Assembly: GCA_963575745.1 (NCBI GenBank)
Contig: CAUYUJ010008069.1
Coordinates: 406,501 to 470,500, forward strand
DNA: 64,000 nt
Origin: Prorocentrum cordatum
Taxonomy: Eukaryota; Sar; Dinophyceae; Prorocentrales; Prorocentraceae
Reading direction: 5' to 3'
Made by a program: the position numbers and the translations under genes. The notes beneath the pieces are model-generated. The model searched no databases. It had not been told where the DNA came from and was given only the letters and a program-made list of their open reading frames with translations. This document shows positions 10,983-21,989 of the stretch, piece after piece. The number at the start of each line of letters is the position of its first letter. Position 1 is the first letter of the stretch.

Positions 10983-11370
10983 GTGAGGGGAGGAGGGGTC
11001 GTGTTGCCCTTCCTTCCCTGATGACCCCCTTCACTCCCCCCCTCCCTCCCTCCCCCCCTCCCTCCCTGGTCCCTGCTCCGCCCCCTCCCTCCCCCCCACC
11101 CTCTCTCCGTCCGCTCTTCCCTCCCTCCCCCACCTCGCTCCCTGCACCCAGCTCGTGCGGAGTCGCCAGGGTGCATGCGTCTCCGATTTCGTCGGTTCCT
11201 CGATCGTTGCCACTGTGGCGTCACGAGCGATATCGATGGTAGGGGGCTCGCCTTGGCAATGCGATCGCTTGGGTTGCAGCGACAGGAGTGGCGTCGCAAG
11301 GCGGATGGAGATTGCAAAGCTGATGAGAGACAACAAGGAACATCAACGGTGATATCCGAATCCAGCAAGG

Positions 11371-11577
11371 ATGACGATAATGATGGGGAGGAACAGCAAC
11401 AGACGAAGGATTAGGATAATGAGGAGGAGGAGGATGAGGACGAGGACGAGGACGAGGATGATGAGGAGTAGGAGGAGGATGATGATGATGATGAGGAGGA
11501 GGAGGAGGAGGCTGAGGAGGATCATGAGGATGGGGATGAGGTGGAGGATGAGGAGGATGAGGATGATGAGGCCCCAG
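11371..11577 (+). repeat. (GAGGAT)n-rich intronic tract
   Basis: About 200 bases of GAGGAGGATGATGA type repeat between exon-like blocks. Acidic frames across it are artefacts. Confidence 0.8.
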
Positions 11578-11625
11578 AGGCTCCAGGGCAGCAGCAGCCA
11601 GGATGAGGGTGATGAACGACATCAG

Positions 11626-11730
11626 GGGAGGTCAAAGAGCACCCGTGGCTGAAGCCCTTCGAGGCCAGCATCTCGGAGAACAAAAAGAAGCTCGCCGAGA
11701 TCAGAGACTTCGTCATCGCGAATCTTCAGG
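11626..11730 (+). CDS. Internal exon with a GC donor
   Basis: ATCAG precedes 11626. The frame then reads EVKEHPWLKPFEASISENKK and KLAEIRDFVIANLQ, with GCAAGT at 11731, a GC-type donor common in dinoflagellates. The helix-like sequence with hydrophobic spacing is one of the most protein-like blocks in the region. Its entry phase does not match the exon at 10875 directly, so an unrecognised exon may lie between. Confidence 0.5.
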
Positions 11731-12119
11731 GCAAGTCAGCCCTTCCGCTCTCGCGCGCATGTTGCAAGATAAGGAGCATCAGCAGCAACGAGGAGGAGAA
11801 GGAGAATGAGCAGCAGCGAGGATGAGGATGGTGGATCAACAGCAGGAGGAGCAAGAGGAGCAGGAGAATCAGCAGCAGCAACTGAGGAGGGGCGCGACTG
11901 GACGGCTAAGGTTAGGCCGATCCGACCCTAGCCAAAACCTTGGGGTACCATCCGAACGATCTCTGTTCTCAACACCTGACTCGAAGCCCCTTCCTTCAGG
12001 AGGCAATTGCAGCAAGAAGAAGTAGAGGGAGGAGAGGCACGCCACTGAAGAGAATAATGAGGAGGAGGAGGATGAAGATGATGAGTACAAGATGGCATGG
12101 GCGAAGGAAAGTACGAAGG

Positions 12120-12230
12120 AGGCGGTACCACGACTGACAATGTGTTAGAGCTGTGCGCCAGGTCGGACGACGTGAAGAAGTATACCATTCCCAGCATCAA
12201 CAGCAAGCTGGCCGAGGCGCGCGGGGCCGG
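12120..12230 (+). CDS. Exon-like block
   Basis: The frame reads TTDNVLELCARSDDVKKYTI then PSINSKLAEARGAGLG. It is flanked on both sides by purine-rich low-complexity DNA. The protein-like composition supports an exon, but the boundaries are not resolved. Confidence 0.4.
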
Positions 12231-12486
12231 ATTGGGAGCGGCCCCAGCGATGTTGACAAGATCACTTCGAAGGATCAGGAGGAACAGTAGGATGAGGAGG
12301 AGGAGAATGAGGGCGAGGAAAGGGAGGAGCAGCAGCAGGAAAAAGCAGCAGCAGCAGGAACAACACCAGGAGGGGCAGCAGGAACGGCATGAGGATCAGC
12401 AGCAGGATGTACAGGAGCAGCACCCCTAGTTTTACTCAGCTTCGTTATTTGTCCATGTGGATTGCCCTTGTGCTTCATCCGCCTGG

Positions 12487-12568
12487 GCTGGAGGCGCGCG
12501 CGTGCTACGCGAACATCACGGAGGTCAAGACGAGCATGGACGCGGCTGCTGCCAACCTGGGCGTCTAG
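12487..12568 (+). CDS. Possible terminal exon ending in TAG
   Basis: GGCTGGAG is followed by a frame ACYANITEVKTSMDAAAANL, GV and stop at 12566-12568. No low complexity, helix-like. Placed last because of the stop and because no further Lys/Ala-rich exon follows in phase. Confidence 0.4.
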
Positions 12569-13972
12569 GGCGCACGCTTGCCCCGAATGCCGCAGGGGGC
12601 ATGTGCGTGGGGGAGAATGGGAGAGAGGATGAGAGGGGAGGCATCGATGGAGGGAAGGATCGATAGAGAGACGACCTCGGGGCGAGTGCGCTGCGAGCAG
12701 CGCCACTTCTCGTGCAGAGAGCAACAATGCTCAGACGTGCACGATTTTTAGACCATGGATGCGGTTTCAGATCCATGTCAGGTCGTCCAGTTAGGTGCCC
12801 GCGGCAAGAGACAGAGAGCAAGGCGGTGCGATCGACGAGGCGCCGCGCTCGAGCGTGAGAAAGCAGGCGCGCGCAATCAGCGACGAGAGCACACGTGGCA
12901 GCAGACATGCATTCGCACGTCAGTCAACGAGATGAGGAAAATGGAGGGAGGGAAAGCGTAACATGGAAGATGAAAAAGAAACGCTGGCACGGGTAGCGGC
13001 AGGGAGATTTAGGACGGGAGGGCAGGAAGGTAGACGCAAAGCATTCAGATCAGCATGTTGAGATTGTGTGCGTCGATTCGGGGCCCCCTGAGAATGCAAT
13101 GGACAGTAGCGCCATTTGGGATCGCGTTATACCCAATTCGCACCTATAGGAGCATGGGAACTGCATGAGAAAATGGCGCGCAGCCCGCGAGCAAGCGACA
13201 GCAGTGGTTGATTCAGGATAGGCCCCATAGGTTTCTTCAGATCGACGTGTGTTTAGTAGAAGCCACTCGCCTTAGTTTCCCCTATAGGTGAATCCATCGG
13301 CCGTAGCGTTCTAGCCACTTTGGCTCCAGCGAGTGTGCAACGTATCCGACCTCGTTGGTTCTGAGTGCACACTTGCCGCGATGGCCGCGCGAGCAGCTGC
13401 CATGCAGATGATGGCGGACAGCCAACCCTCGTCAGCAGGAATGCCGCGGCCGATGGATTTGCATCCCCAGGTAGGCTTGGCAAACTGCACGCCCACGTAG
13501 TTGCCCCATGTGAGGTGGGGGGGTGATGGATGGCAGGGGGGCTGGATTCGGTCACGGTGCACCCCCCCAAGAAGAGTGGGGCATCTGCGTGGGGGAGGGG
13601 TGCGATTTTGCCGAGCCAAACCTTGGCGCAGGGTGGCCCCGAGTTCGACGGAGGAGCTGGACTTCGGAAGTACTTGCTGAACAGGTGGAAGGAAGGGAAG
13701 CTCACGAGCAAGGATAAATGGCTGAACGCACCACCCTGACATAAGCCATTCGGATGACGGTAGAAGTATTATCAGAGGTACGGGAGGGAGAGGGGGGAGG
13801 TCGGGGAAGGGATAGGTAGGGGAAGGAAGGCAGTGGCAGCGGAGGGGGGAGAGGGCAGAAGAGGAAAGAAACCACCAGAGAAAGAGAGATAGAGAGAGAG
13901 ACTATGACAAGCCAGTGCTCGGGCGTGGTCGTGTTCAGCCATTAGGACGTCTGCACGATCGCGTTTCACACG
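12569..13972. other. Intergenic stretch with one exon-like frame
   Basis: No gene is firmly supported. At about 13632-13739 a plus-strand frame reads GGPEFDGGAGLRKYLLNRWK then EGKLTSKDKWLNAPP and stop. It is preceded by CAG (13631) and could be a stray terminal exon. The rest shows purine-rich tracts (13770-13900) only. Confidence 0.4.
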
Positions 13973-15757
13973 ATGAAATCTGGCGGGACAGGCGTGGGAG
14001 ACCTGGCATTGGACCCAGAGTCGACCCATCATACGGAGCACATCCGCAATGCATTGCATTTGGACAGTCGGGAGCAATTGTACTCAACGCTGGTTCCAGT
14101 GTGGGACAAGGCCACAGAGGCACGTGTGGCAATTGACTTTCCTTTCTCGCTTCCACACGAATGTTTTGCAGCCAGCTACTCGGAGAACCCTGAAGACTTC
14201 AACATGCAGAGAGTGGGCCCAGATGAAATCCCACAGCAGTACGAGACCCATCCTGTCACAACTGAGCATGGGAACCTGTCGTTCCCAATCGGGTTTTACA
14301 GCGACGGCGTGCCTATTTCAAAAAAAGACACGTTTCTGTGCTTTTACTGGAGCAATATAAAATCCCAGCGTCGACATTTGATCACAGCAGTACGTAAGTC
14401 CGACTGCTGCAGCTGCGGCTGCTTAGGTGCCTGTACGTTAGGCGCTATAATGAGGGTAATCGTATGGAGCTTGAACATCCTGGCTGGCGGCGTCTTCCCA
14501 TCAACGGATCACGACAACAATCCTTTCACATCTGCTGACCGTGAACTCAAGAGAGGTTTGTACATCGCCAGCGGTCTCCGCGGAGCCTTGGTTGAATACA
14601 GAGCCGACCTGTTAGAATTTCAGCAAGCTTTGGGGGTAAAGAGATGGGACAACGTGCAGCACCCTTGCTTTTTCTGCGATTGTAGGAAGTCGGAACTTCA
14701 TAACTATCCACGCTCTCGTGCTGAATGCACGTGGAGAGAAAAAGACGCAGCCACGTATGATAACATGGTTCGCTCCTGCATCAGAACAGTCCGAATCACG
14801 AGCAAGAGACAGTTGGAGATCCTACTTGACTGCATGAGGCACGACCCCGATATCGGTGGATACGGAACATGGCGCTCGTGCCCCGACTTAGGGCTACCCT
14901 CTGGCTGGCGTTTGGTTCAGACAGGCCCCGTCACTGATACATACAAAGTTATGGAAATCCCGTGTTCGGCCGAAGAGCCTGCCGAGCTTACCTTTTTCGA
15001 CAGTGGCAATCAGATCGGCCTCAATTTCATCGCTCCCATATTCTCCGTCCTGGGATTTACGATAGACATGGTGGCATTAGACATCATGCATGTAGTTGAC
15101 TTAGGAATTAGCCAATACCTCTGTGGAGCAGTATTGACCATTCTCGTGGAAGGAAATTGTGCCAACAGCCAGAAACGTACTGCAGTTCTCAGGCGCAAGG
15201 ATAACATAATATTTCTTCGCCGCCGCTTGAGGGCATACTATATAGCAAACAGAACGGTTCTCAAGAGAGGACAAATGTCTCAAATCTTTCGTCTCTCCCT
15301 CAAGATGCTCGGGCCTGTGCACGACCCCCGTCTCCGTGCGAAGGCAGCGGAGACGCGACAACTGGTCGGTCTTTTACCTGACTTGTGTCGCGAGCACTCA
15401 CGTCTCTTCACTGGCCTTGCCGTTTACTTACCGCACTGTTGCACTCAGCTGTTAAAGTTCCAGAACATAGTTGCTGCGAACCCTCGGCGGTTGTCCCAGG
15501 AAGCCCAAAGGGATCTTGAGGATTCCGCTTTTGCGTTCGTGCACTGTTGGAAGAGAGCGGGTGGACACGTGGTGTTCAAACACCACGTGTTCCTCCATCT
15601 CGTGCTCCGCGCGCGCGTGATGGGGAATCCCCGCAGGTACTGGACGTACCTGGACGAGGGGGAGAACCGCGCGATGGCTTCCATCGCGCGTTCTCTCCAC
15701 CACGGGTCCAATTTTTATTTCAGTTTTTTGGAGAAGGCCGTGCCAGACTTGTTCTGA
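13973..15757 (+). CDS. Transposase-like protein of a dinoflagellate-expanded family (KDZ/tnp2-like, tentative)
   Basis: Intact 594-codon frame, the longest clean one in the window; ATG chosen as first after an in-frame TAG at 13943. Visible features: FYSDGVPISKKDTFLCFYWS (residues 108-127), a Cys cluster CCSCGC (145-150), C-x2-C-x-C at 232-237, VALDIMHVVDLGISQYLCGA (367-386), and near the end FKHHVFLHLV, GNPRRYWTYLDEGEN (551-565). From memory this order (YSDG, DxMHxxDLG, KHH, GNPRxYxTYLDE) marks a protein repeated many times in dinoflagellate genomes and recalls Kyakuja/Dileera/Zisupton and tnp2 DDE transposases. D111, D370/D376 and E562 would be the candidate acidic residues (inference). GC content is visibly lower than that of the 31.8-kb gene, suggesting separate ancestry. 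No terminal inverted repeats were found around it. Confidence 0.65.
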   Translation: MKSGGTGVGDLALDPESTHHTEHIRNALHLDSREQLYSTLVPVWDKATEARVAIDFPFSLPHECFAASYSENPEDFNMQRVGPDEIPQQYETHPVTTEHGNLSFPIGFYSDGVPISKKDTFLCFYWSNIKSQRRHLITAVRKSDCCSCGCLGACTLGAIMRVIVWSLNILAGGVFPSTDHDNNPFTSADRELKRGLYIASGLRGALVEYRADLLEFQQALGVKRWDNVQHPCFFCDCRKSELHNYPRSRAECTWREKDAATYDNMVRSCIRTVRITSKRQLEILLDCMRHDPDIGGYGTWRSCPDLGLPSGWRLVQTGPVTDTYKVMEIPCSAEEPAELTFFDSGNQIGLNFIAPIFSVLGFTIDMVALDIMHVVDLGISQYLCGAVLTILVEGNCANSQKRTAVLRRKDNIIFLRRRLRAYYIANRTVLKRGQMSQIFRLSLKMLGPVHDPRLRAKAAETRQLVGLLPDLCREHSRLFTGLAVYLPHCCTQLLKFQNIVAANPRRLSQEAQRDLEDSAFAFVHCWKRAGGHVVFKHHVFLHLVLRARVMGNPRRYWTYLDEGENRAMASIARSLHHGSNFYFSFLEKAVPDLF

Positions 15758-16209
15758 GGTGCCGTGCAAAACGCCCGCCAGATTTCATCGTGTGGGGGAG
15801 CAGGGAAGCGAGCGAGCGAGCAGGGTGCGCGCCTTGGAACTGCCAGGGGGCGGGCGGGTGCCACCCGCTCCGGCTGCAGGAAGGAGGGAAAGAGGGAGGA
15901 GGGAGGAAGGAGGGAGGTGGGAGGCAGGAAAGAGGAGGCAGGAGGGAGGGAAGGCACCGCCAGGCTGGTGACTGGACTGCTGGATCCGCTCCGGCCTGCA
16001 GGCCCTCTTATCAGGGGGAAGGCGTTTCATCATCCCCTTCCCTCCCGTTGTCCCTCTCCTCGAACCTCTCTCCCCCCCCCTCGGCCTCTCGGGCCCCTCG
16101 GGATCGATTCCCTCGAGAGAGCGCGTCGGCCGAGCCCCTTGGGAGCAATGCCGTCGGATGACTCCAAGGGGGGAGCCCCATGGCACTCCATGTTCTGGAT
16201 GACTGCTGG
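15758..16209. other. Downstream GC/purine-rich stretch, no supported gene
   Basis: GGAGGGA-type tract at 15880-15950, otherwise unremarkable; frames lack motifs. Confidence 0.4.
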
Positions 16210-16700
16210 GACCCGCAAGTATACGTTCATGTATGTATAGCGATAAATGGTACATCTATAAATACATGCATGCCAACAAATACATGCACACAGCGACACA
16301 TGAGGAAGCCAGTACACAACTCACACAACATATCAATAAACACATACAGACATAAACATGCAAGTTAACCCATACATGCACAAAACACGTAAACATACAA
16401 ACAGCTCAACACTAACATGAAGTACATACGTTAAAACATCCACGCATAACTGGACACATAACTAAACACATGCATACCTAATCCAAAATAACATGTAGAC
16501 ATGGATAAATAGATACATCAGCACATACATAAACAAATCAATGCATACATGCATACATAAACACATCAATGCAACCACATCAATACATGTATGCATACAT
16601 ACATCACTAAACACATACATGAATAAACACTTAAACCAACACAAACAAGTACAGGTAAGTGCACGCATGTGTGTATACATATACATATATATAGACATAT
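16210..16700 (+). repeat. Degenerate ACAT/AAACAC microsatellite field
   Basis: About 490 AT-rich bases built from ACATACAT, AAACACAT and ACACAT words, ending in TATACATATA. Non-coding. Confidence 0.8.
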
Positions 16701-17240
16701 GTATAAGAGCATTGGGGTCCTTGGCCCATGGCCCTGGCGGGCCTTCCAATCCAGCGCCTGTTCATTGGCAGTTGTGCGCAAAAAAATATGGTGGGCACAG
16801 CGCCCAGGGCCCTGGGTGCCCTAAAAAACACATTTCAACTTCGCTGGCGTTACGGAGGCGTCAACCATAAGATGATGATGTGGTTCAGCGCCGAGAGCCC
16901 GCACCCCTTTTCGAAGAAATATGCCATCAATGAATACTCCTCCTGTCGGACTCCTCGGCCACGCAACTATACATATATACATATCCTGGGAATTGTGGGT
17001 CGCCATGTGGCTGTTGCCAAACCGCGGGTCGAATGAAAAATAAGATGCCCCTTTTAAACATGGCATCCTCCATCGATGTTCTTTCGGCCTGGGCTTCCCC
17101 GCTGGCGCGGAACTGGGTGGGAGGTCACCGAAGACTGGTGGTGAACTGGGGCCAGAGGGCGGGAGCAGTGCCGAGCGTGCGCGCACGTGGCGGCACGCAC
17201 CTGCAACCTGCCTCTCCCCCTCGTTTTCCCCCTTCCCCCT
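16701..17240. other. No supported gene
   Basis: Mixed composition without repeats or motifs. Confidence 0.4.
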
Positions 17241-17668
17241 CCTCGGCCCTCCTCCTCATGAGCCTCCTCCTCTTCCTCCTCCTCCTCCTCCTCCTCCTCC
17301 TCTTTCCCTCGCCTGCTCTCCATCCTCCCCCCCCCTCCCGCCCCACCCCTCCCTGACAAGTGTACGCAAATTCAAAGTGTGATCCTCCACCACCCTCCTC
17401 GTCCACCACCCTCCTCCTCCTCCTCCTCCTCTTCTTCCTCCGTCCCCTCCTCCTGTACCGTCATTAATCATACTCTCCATCATCACAATAATCATTATCA
17501 TCAGTACACCACCACCGCCACATCACCACCATCATCATCATCAGCATGTGCATCATCATCACCATCACATTACCACTCACCACGTGCCATTAACAGCAGC
17601 AGCGCCATCATCACCACCACCAGCACCAGCACCATCACCATCATCATCATAATCAGCAGCAGCATCAC

Positions 17669-17717
<49 letters not shown>

Positions 17718-17735
17718 TCACCATTACCTATCACG
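17241..17735 (+). repeat. (CCT)n then (ATC/ACC)n microsatellite field
   Basis: Three blocks follow one another: TCC repeats at 17241-17310, TCC repeats at 17395-17455, and CAT/CAC triplets from about 17460 to 17720, with a pure ATC run at 17669-17716. Confidence 0.9.
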
Positions 17736-18263
17736 ACACATCATGGCGTCAGCGTGGCTGACCACGGACGGGCGCCTGGGCAAACTCCCGCGCGCCCGCC
17801 CCGAACCCCTCACGCGGATCGGGCCCTTCAACCCCTCGCAAGCTACTCCCGCGGAACGCTGCGTGGTGTGCCAGGCCTGAACAGAAAGCATCTCCGCACC
17901 GTGAACTGGTAGCGGAATGTCTTGTATGTAAAGTACCAATGCCTTGTGGATATATCGCTAGCTGCCAATGCTGTCTGACATCGGTCGATATCCCCACGTC
18001 CCAATTTTTAATTTCGGTACCAATTTTTCAGCTTGTCTTGATTTTTTTTTGAAACAGCTAGCAGCGTCCCAATTTAATTGCAACGGGCAGATGTCAGGGA
18101 AGGCTCCGTCGGCTGCTTCCTCTGCGGGCGTCTCCGCCTTGCCCCGCCTACCGACGCCTTCGCCCCCGGGCCAAGACGACTCGCCAGAACCGATCGCCAT
18201 TCCGGTTGCCGCGGCTGCGGCGCTTGGCTGGCGGCTGGAGGTGGCGGGCAACCGGTGACAGTT

Positions 18264-19181
18264 GTGCAGTACTCCGAGGACCGTAAAGAGTTGTTTCAGC
18301 ACGCTGTCATTTCGCCGCGGTACTTCGCTCCTGCTGGCCCGGATGAGCCGCGCGAGGTCGACGATCTCGGATGCCTGCTCGCTGTGCTGCGCAGTTATCA
18401 GCGGCTCTTCGGCGATGGAGGTGTCGTGCCTCTCTCGGAGCCTGGTTGGCCGTTGCCCATGAGCGCCGCGGCCCTCCCAGGGCTGATTGGGCACCCTCAG
18501 ATCGACGAGAAAGCGGTCGGAGGGATCGGGGGCATCGGCTTGGGCAACGGCGTCGTGCAGCGGCGTCGCGCGGCCTGCCAGGCCTGCGTCTACGACCTGT
18601 TTGCGCACCTCTCCGAGAAAGCCGAGCTGCTCCCGCCACGCCTGCGGCCCAACAGAGAGGCACCTGCGGAGCTGCTCGACGGGTATCGAGCCATCTGCAG
18701 CGTGCCCCACCCGACATCGTTGTCGGGCGTGTCGCAATGGCAGGGCGCGGCCGAGCTGGGGGCGAAACTGCGCGCCCGTGCTCGTGAGGCGCGCCCTGCT
18801 GGTCCGCCTGCCCCCTTTCCCTGGGCCGCCATCGAGACCGCGCTGCTCCGCGCGCCCTCGGAGGTCGAGGCGATCGCGAGGGGCGTCGTGGACGCGACGG
18901 ACGACTCCTTCGCAGTGGCGCGCGCTGAGACCCTGGTCCGCTCAGGAGTCGACGAGGAGAGGTTGCCGTCGTACTTCGCGTCGCGCGAACGGCGGGGGCC
19001 CTTCGGGGCAGCCGAGGACCCGCGCACGCCCTGCCGCTCTGGCGCGCGCGCGGGCCGTGCGAGCACGTATCCGCTGGGGGGCCCTCAGCCCCAGCGGCCG
19101 ACGCCGCGCCGCCTAGGCGCGGGCTTAGCACCGCGCGACACCGCGCCTCTCGCACGCCTTTCGTTCGGGATCCCCATTTGA
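18264..19181 (+). CDS. Hypothetical protein, GC3-rich frame
   Basis: Plus-strand frame that opens upstream at 18078. From 18264 it reads with strongly G/C-ending codons and few repeats, for example SEDRKELFQHAVISPRYFAP, RRAACQACVYDLFAHLSEKA and APSEVEAIARGVVDATDD. A long minus-strand frame overlaps it (17958-18737) and also reads plausibly, so the coding strand is not certain. No start codon stands out (ATG at 18343 or 18373 possible) and no domain was recognised. The C-terminal 60 residues turn Arg/Gly-rich and may not be translated. Confidence 0.3.
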   Translation: MQYSEDRKELFQHAVISPRYFAPAGPDEPREVDDLGCLLAVLRSYQRLFGDGGVVPLSEPGWPLPMSAAALPGLIGHPQIDEKAVGGIGGIGLGNGVVQRRRAACQACVYDLFAHLSEKAELLPPRLRPNREAPAELLDGYRAICSVPHPTSLSGVSQWQGAAELGAKLRARAREARPAGPPAPFPWAAIETALLRAPSEVEAIARGVVDATDDSFAVARAETLVRSGVDEERLPSYFASRERRGPFGAAEDPRTPCRSGARAGRASTYPLGGPQPQRPTPRRLGAGLAPRDTAPLARLSFGIPI

Positions 19182-20576
19182 CTCCCGAGTGCCGCGATCG
19201 CAGATCACGATCGGTTGATGAGGTCGAGCTGCGGGTCGTCGAGCACTCCCGGGTTGCTCCGACCACGCGCTACCGAAGTGGCGTGCTCCTGGCGCGAGCG
19301 TTAGCCACCTTCGGAGTCTGGCTGCACGACGCTGGTCTTCCCCCATTACACCCTTGTGCATGCCTTGCTGGGCGTCCAGTCAGCGCATCCCAATTGGAAG
19401 GCGTTCCTCACCGAAGCTTGGGGCGTCGCTAAGCAGGGGAAGGTTGCAGAGCCCCCAAGCTTCGCCCAACGTTGCCGCGCGCCCTTTTGCGCGCAATGTT
19501 TGGCCTCTGCCTCATTTGGAACTGGCCAGACATGGCCGCCCTGCTGCTGCTCGGTTTCAGTATGTTCCTCCACCCTGGGGAAATTCACGAAAGCGAGACG
19601 GCGCGACCTTTCCTTGCCGCCTGACCGTCTCGAAGCGACAGGCGGCACTTTTCTGGCCATCGCTGCGCCTAAGACCCGTCGCTCCTACCCCGCTCAGCAT
19701 GCGAGGTGTTCGGGTCGTCGGTCGGTGGACCTGTTCGAACGTGTTTTTGGACACCCCGCCCCCGTCGATCCGCTCGCCCCATTCGGGGCCAGCGGTTGCC
19801 GTGCTCGGCGGGACCATTCGCCTTCGGCCTTGGGCGTCCCGCTCGCCAAAGCCGCCGCTGGATTGAACTTGACTTCTGGTTGTCTTTGAGGCCCAGGTGC
19901 CACTTGACTTTTACATCGCTAAAGAAGACGCCCCTCGTCTTCTGGCGAGGCAGGTGGCGCCGAGCATCGAGTGCTGAGCGCGGCCTTCAAGCGGCTGCTG
20001 CCCTTGCGTCGTTCTCCGAGGCCGCCGGGACTCAGGTGATGTTCTTAGCCTCTGGCGGCAGTTGCTTTTCCCCTTACCTGCTCGCGGAGTCTTCTGCCTG
20101 GTCCATCCAGCTTGCGGCCGCCCGCCAAAACCTCGTCACTTCGCAGGGGCTTCGAGCGTGGGCGCGATTGCGCCGCCCGTCGGACGGCCAGGGAAACTCC
20201 TCCTGAGCGCGGCGCGGCGGCGCCCCCGCGCGCGGCGGCAGGTCTGCCCCGCCGCCGCACGCGGGCGCGTCGGCGCGCGCGCGCGCGGAGACCGCTGGCC
20301 TGGGCGGGGCGAGAGAATGCTCTTCATATTATCTGCGACTTCCCCCGCGCGGTCTCTGCAGTGTTTCGGCCCCCCTCCTCGCCCTCCCGGCCTCGCTGAG
20401 GCTGAAGGAGCACGCGTTGCGCGGCTGCCTTCCGCGCCCGGGGACTTGCGCCGTTCTGCCCCTCCCCCCCCCCTCCCGCCCCCCCTCCCCCCTCCAGGCT
20501 TGCGCGGCTGCGCCGCCCCTCGGGCGGCCAGTGGAGCTCCTCCTGAGCGCGGCGCGTCGGCGCGCGGTCTCTCGGC
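19182..20576. other. GC-rich stretch with overlapping frames, none supported
   Basis: Frames at 19356-19889 and 20062-20637 are open on several strands at once, as expected from GC content above about 60 percent. Two stretches reading GCGCGGCGGCGCCCCCGCGC-like near 20210 and 20550, each preceded by CTCCTCCTGAGCGCGGCGCG or a variant, form a diverged direct duplication about 335 bases apart. No domain recognised. Confidence 0.4.
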
Positions 20577-21270
20577 AGTCCTGGGGGCCTCTTGGGGCGT
20601 CTTGGGCGCTTCTGGGGGCCTCTTGGGGGTCTCTTGAGAGCCCCTTGGAGGCATCTTGGGGGGGCCTCCCGAGGCCGTCTTGGGGCGCGCGCGGAAGCTT
20701 CGGGGGCCATCATGGGGCCATCTTGGGGGAAATGATCAAATGAGTGCGGCTCCTCAATCAAGGTCGCTCCCCCAGGAGGCCAACATGTGGCCCAAATCTT
20801 AGTAACATCAGTGATGTTCACCTTCTCTCCGAGGCCACTTGGGGCGTTGTGCGTGCCTCTGGGGGGCCTCTTGGGACCTCTTGGGGTCTCTTGGGAGCCT
20901 CTTGGGGGCACGTAGGGGCTTCTTGGGGCCTCTTGGACACTTCTTGTGGCCGTCTTGGGGCGCCCTTGGGAGCCTCGGGGGGCCCATCTTGGAGGAGATC
21001 GATCAAACCAGTGGGACTCCTTCATTGGGGTCGCACTTGGGGCGTAGTGCGTGCCACTGGCAGGCCTCTTGGGAGCCCCGTGGGGTCTCTCGAGAGCCTC
21101 TTGGGCACTTCTTGGGGCCCTCTTGGGGCACCTCCAGGAGCCTCGGGGGCCGCAGGATACCGATCATATGGTGGGGAGTTCCTTAATTAGGGTCTCTGCT
21201 CCAGGAGACCAACATGTCGCCCAAACCGTGGTGAAATCAATGATTGTGGTCTTCTCGCCACGGCCACCTT
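20577..21270 (+). repeat. CTTGGGGCCT minisatellite with a higher-order unit
   Basis: Short 10-11 bp words of the form CTTGGGGCCT alternate with a longer module: GATCAAA..AGTG, then (T)TCCTCAAT, GGTC, CCAGGAG(G/A)CCAACATGT, CCCAAA and, finally, (C/T)TTCTC. Module copies start near 20729, 20997 and 21158. The middle copy lacks about 75 internal bases. The translated pattern (LGASWGLLGASWG-like) is a repeat artefact, not evidence of a protein. Confidence 0.85.
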
Positions 21271-21427
21271 GGACGCTCATGCGACCCGCGGAACGCCCCG
21301 TCCAGGTTCAACGGGAGGGGATATGGGGGAGGGGTAAACTCCTGACGGGGGTTGGAAGAGGAAATCCGCGTAGCCACTCTCGCCCCAAAGGGCTGGTTGG
21401 ACCATTATGAGATGCGGCTACGGGTTC

Positions 21428-21428
<1 letters not shown>

Positions 21429-21479
<51 letters not shown>

Positions 21480-21480
21480 G
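21429..21480 (+). repeat. (GT)n microsatellite
   Basis: About 46 bases of pure TG repeat followed by TGCGTGTGCG. Confidence 0.95.
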
Positions 21481-21989
21481 CGTTGAGTCTCTCGACTCGA
21501 TTTTTGTATTGTTGATGGGCGCCCGTGGGGGCTCGGGGCCCGTGAGCGGAGTCACAGAATCGAATGGTGTTTCTTGCCATTGCTGCTGGTCGACAGTGGT
21601 GGTCAAATGAGCACTTTGACTATGTAGTAGCACTTGCCAGCTTTTGCGAGACTCAGACGTCGGTCGATGAAGGCATGGGGGATCCTCCCAAACGCTACAT
21701 TTGGATGATCGTCATGACCTTCTCCTGAACGTGTCAGCGACCTTGTCGACAATACCCACGACAGTAGGAGAATTCGGTGAAGTGGCTTCGTTTAGGCTGG
21801 ATGGAATGCTGCTGGGCCTTGTGTGCTCCGGTGCCAACGCGTGGATGTGAGGTGGCTGAGCAGATAATACCAAACACCATCGTGGTGAAGGTCCTGAAGG
21901 GTCTCATTTACTTGAAGGGAAACTGATCGCCGCAGGAGCCACATGGGAGAACAGATGACGAGGAGGAACAGGAGGCTGAGCATGGTCAC

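Noticed and set aside
20577-21190. Repeat protein with LGASWG units
   Set aside because: The pattern follows the CTTGGGGCCT DNA repeat and appears in all three frames.
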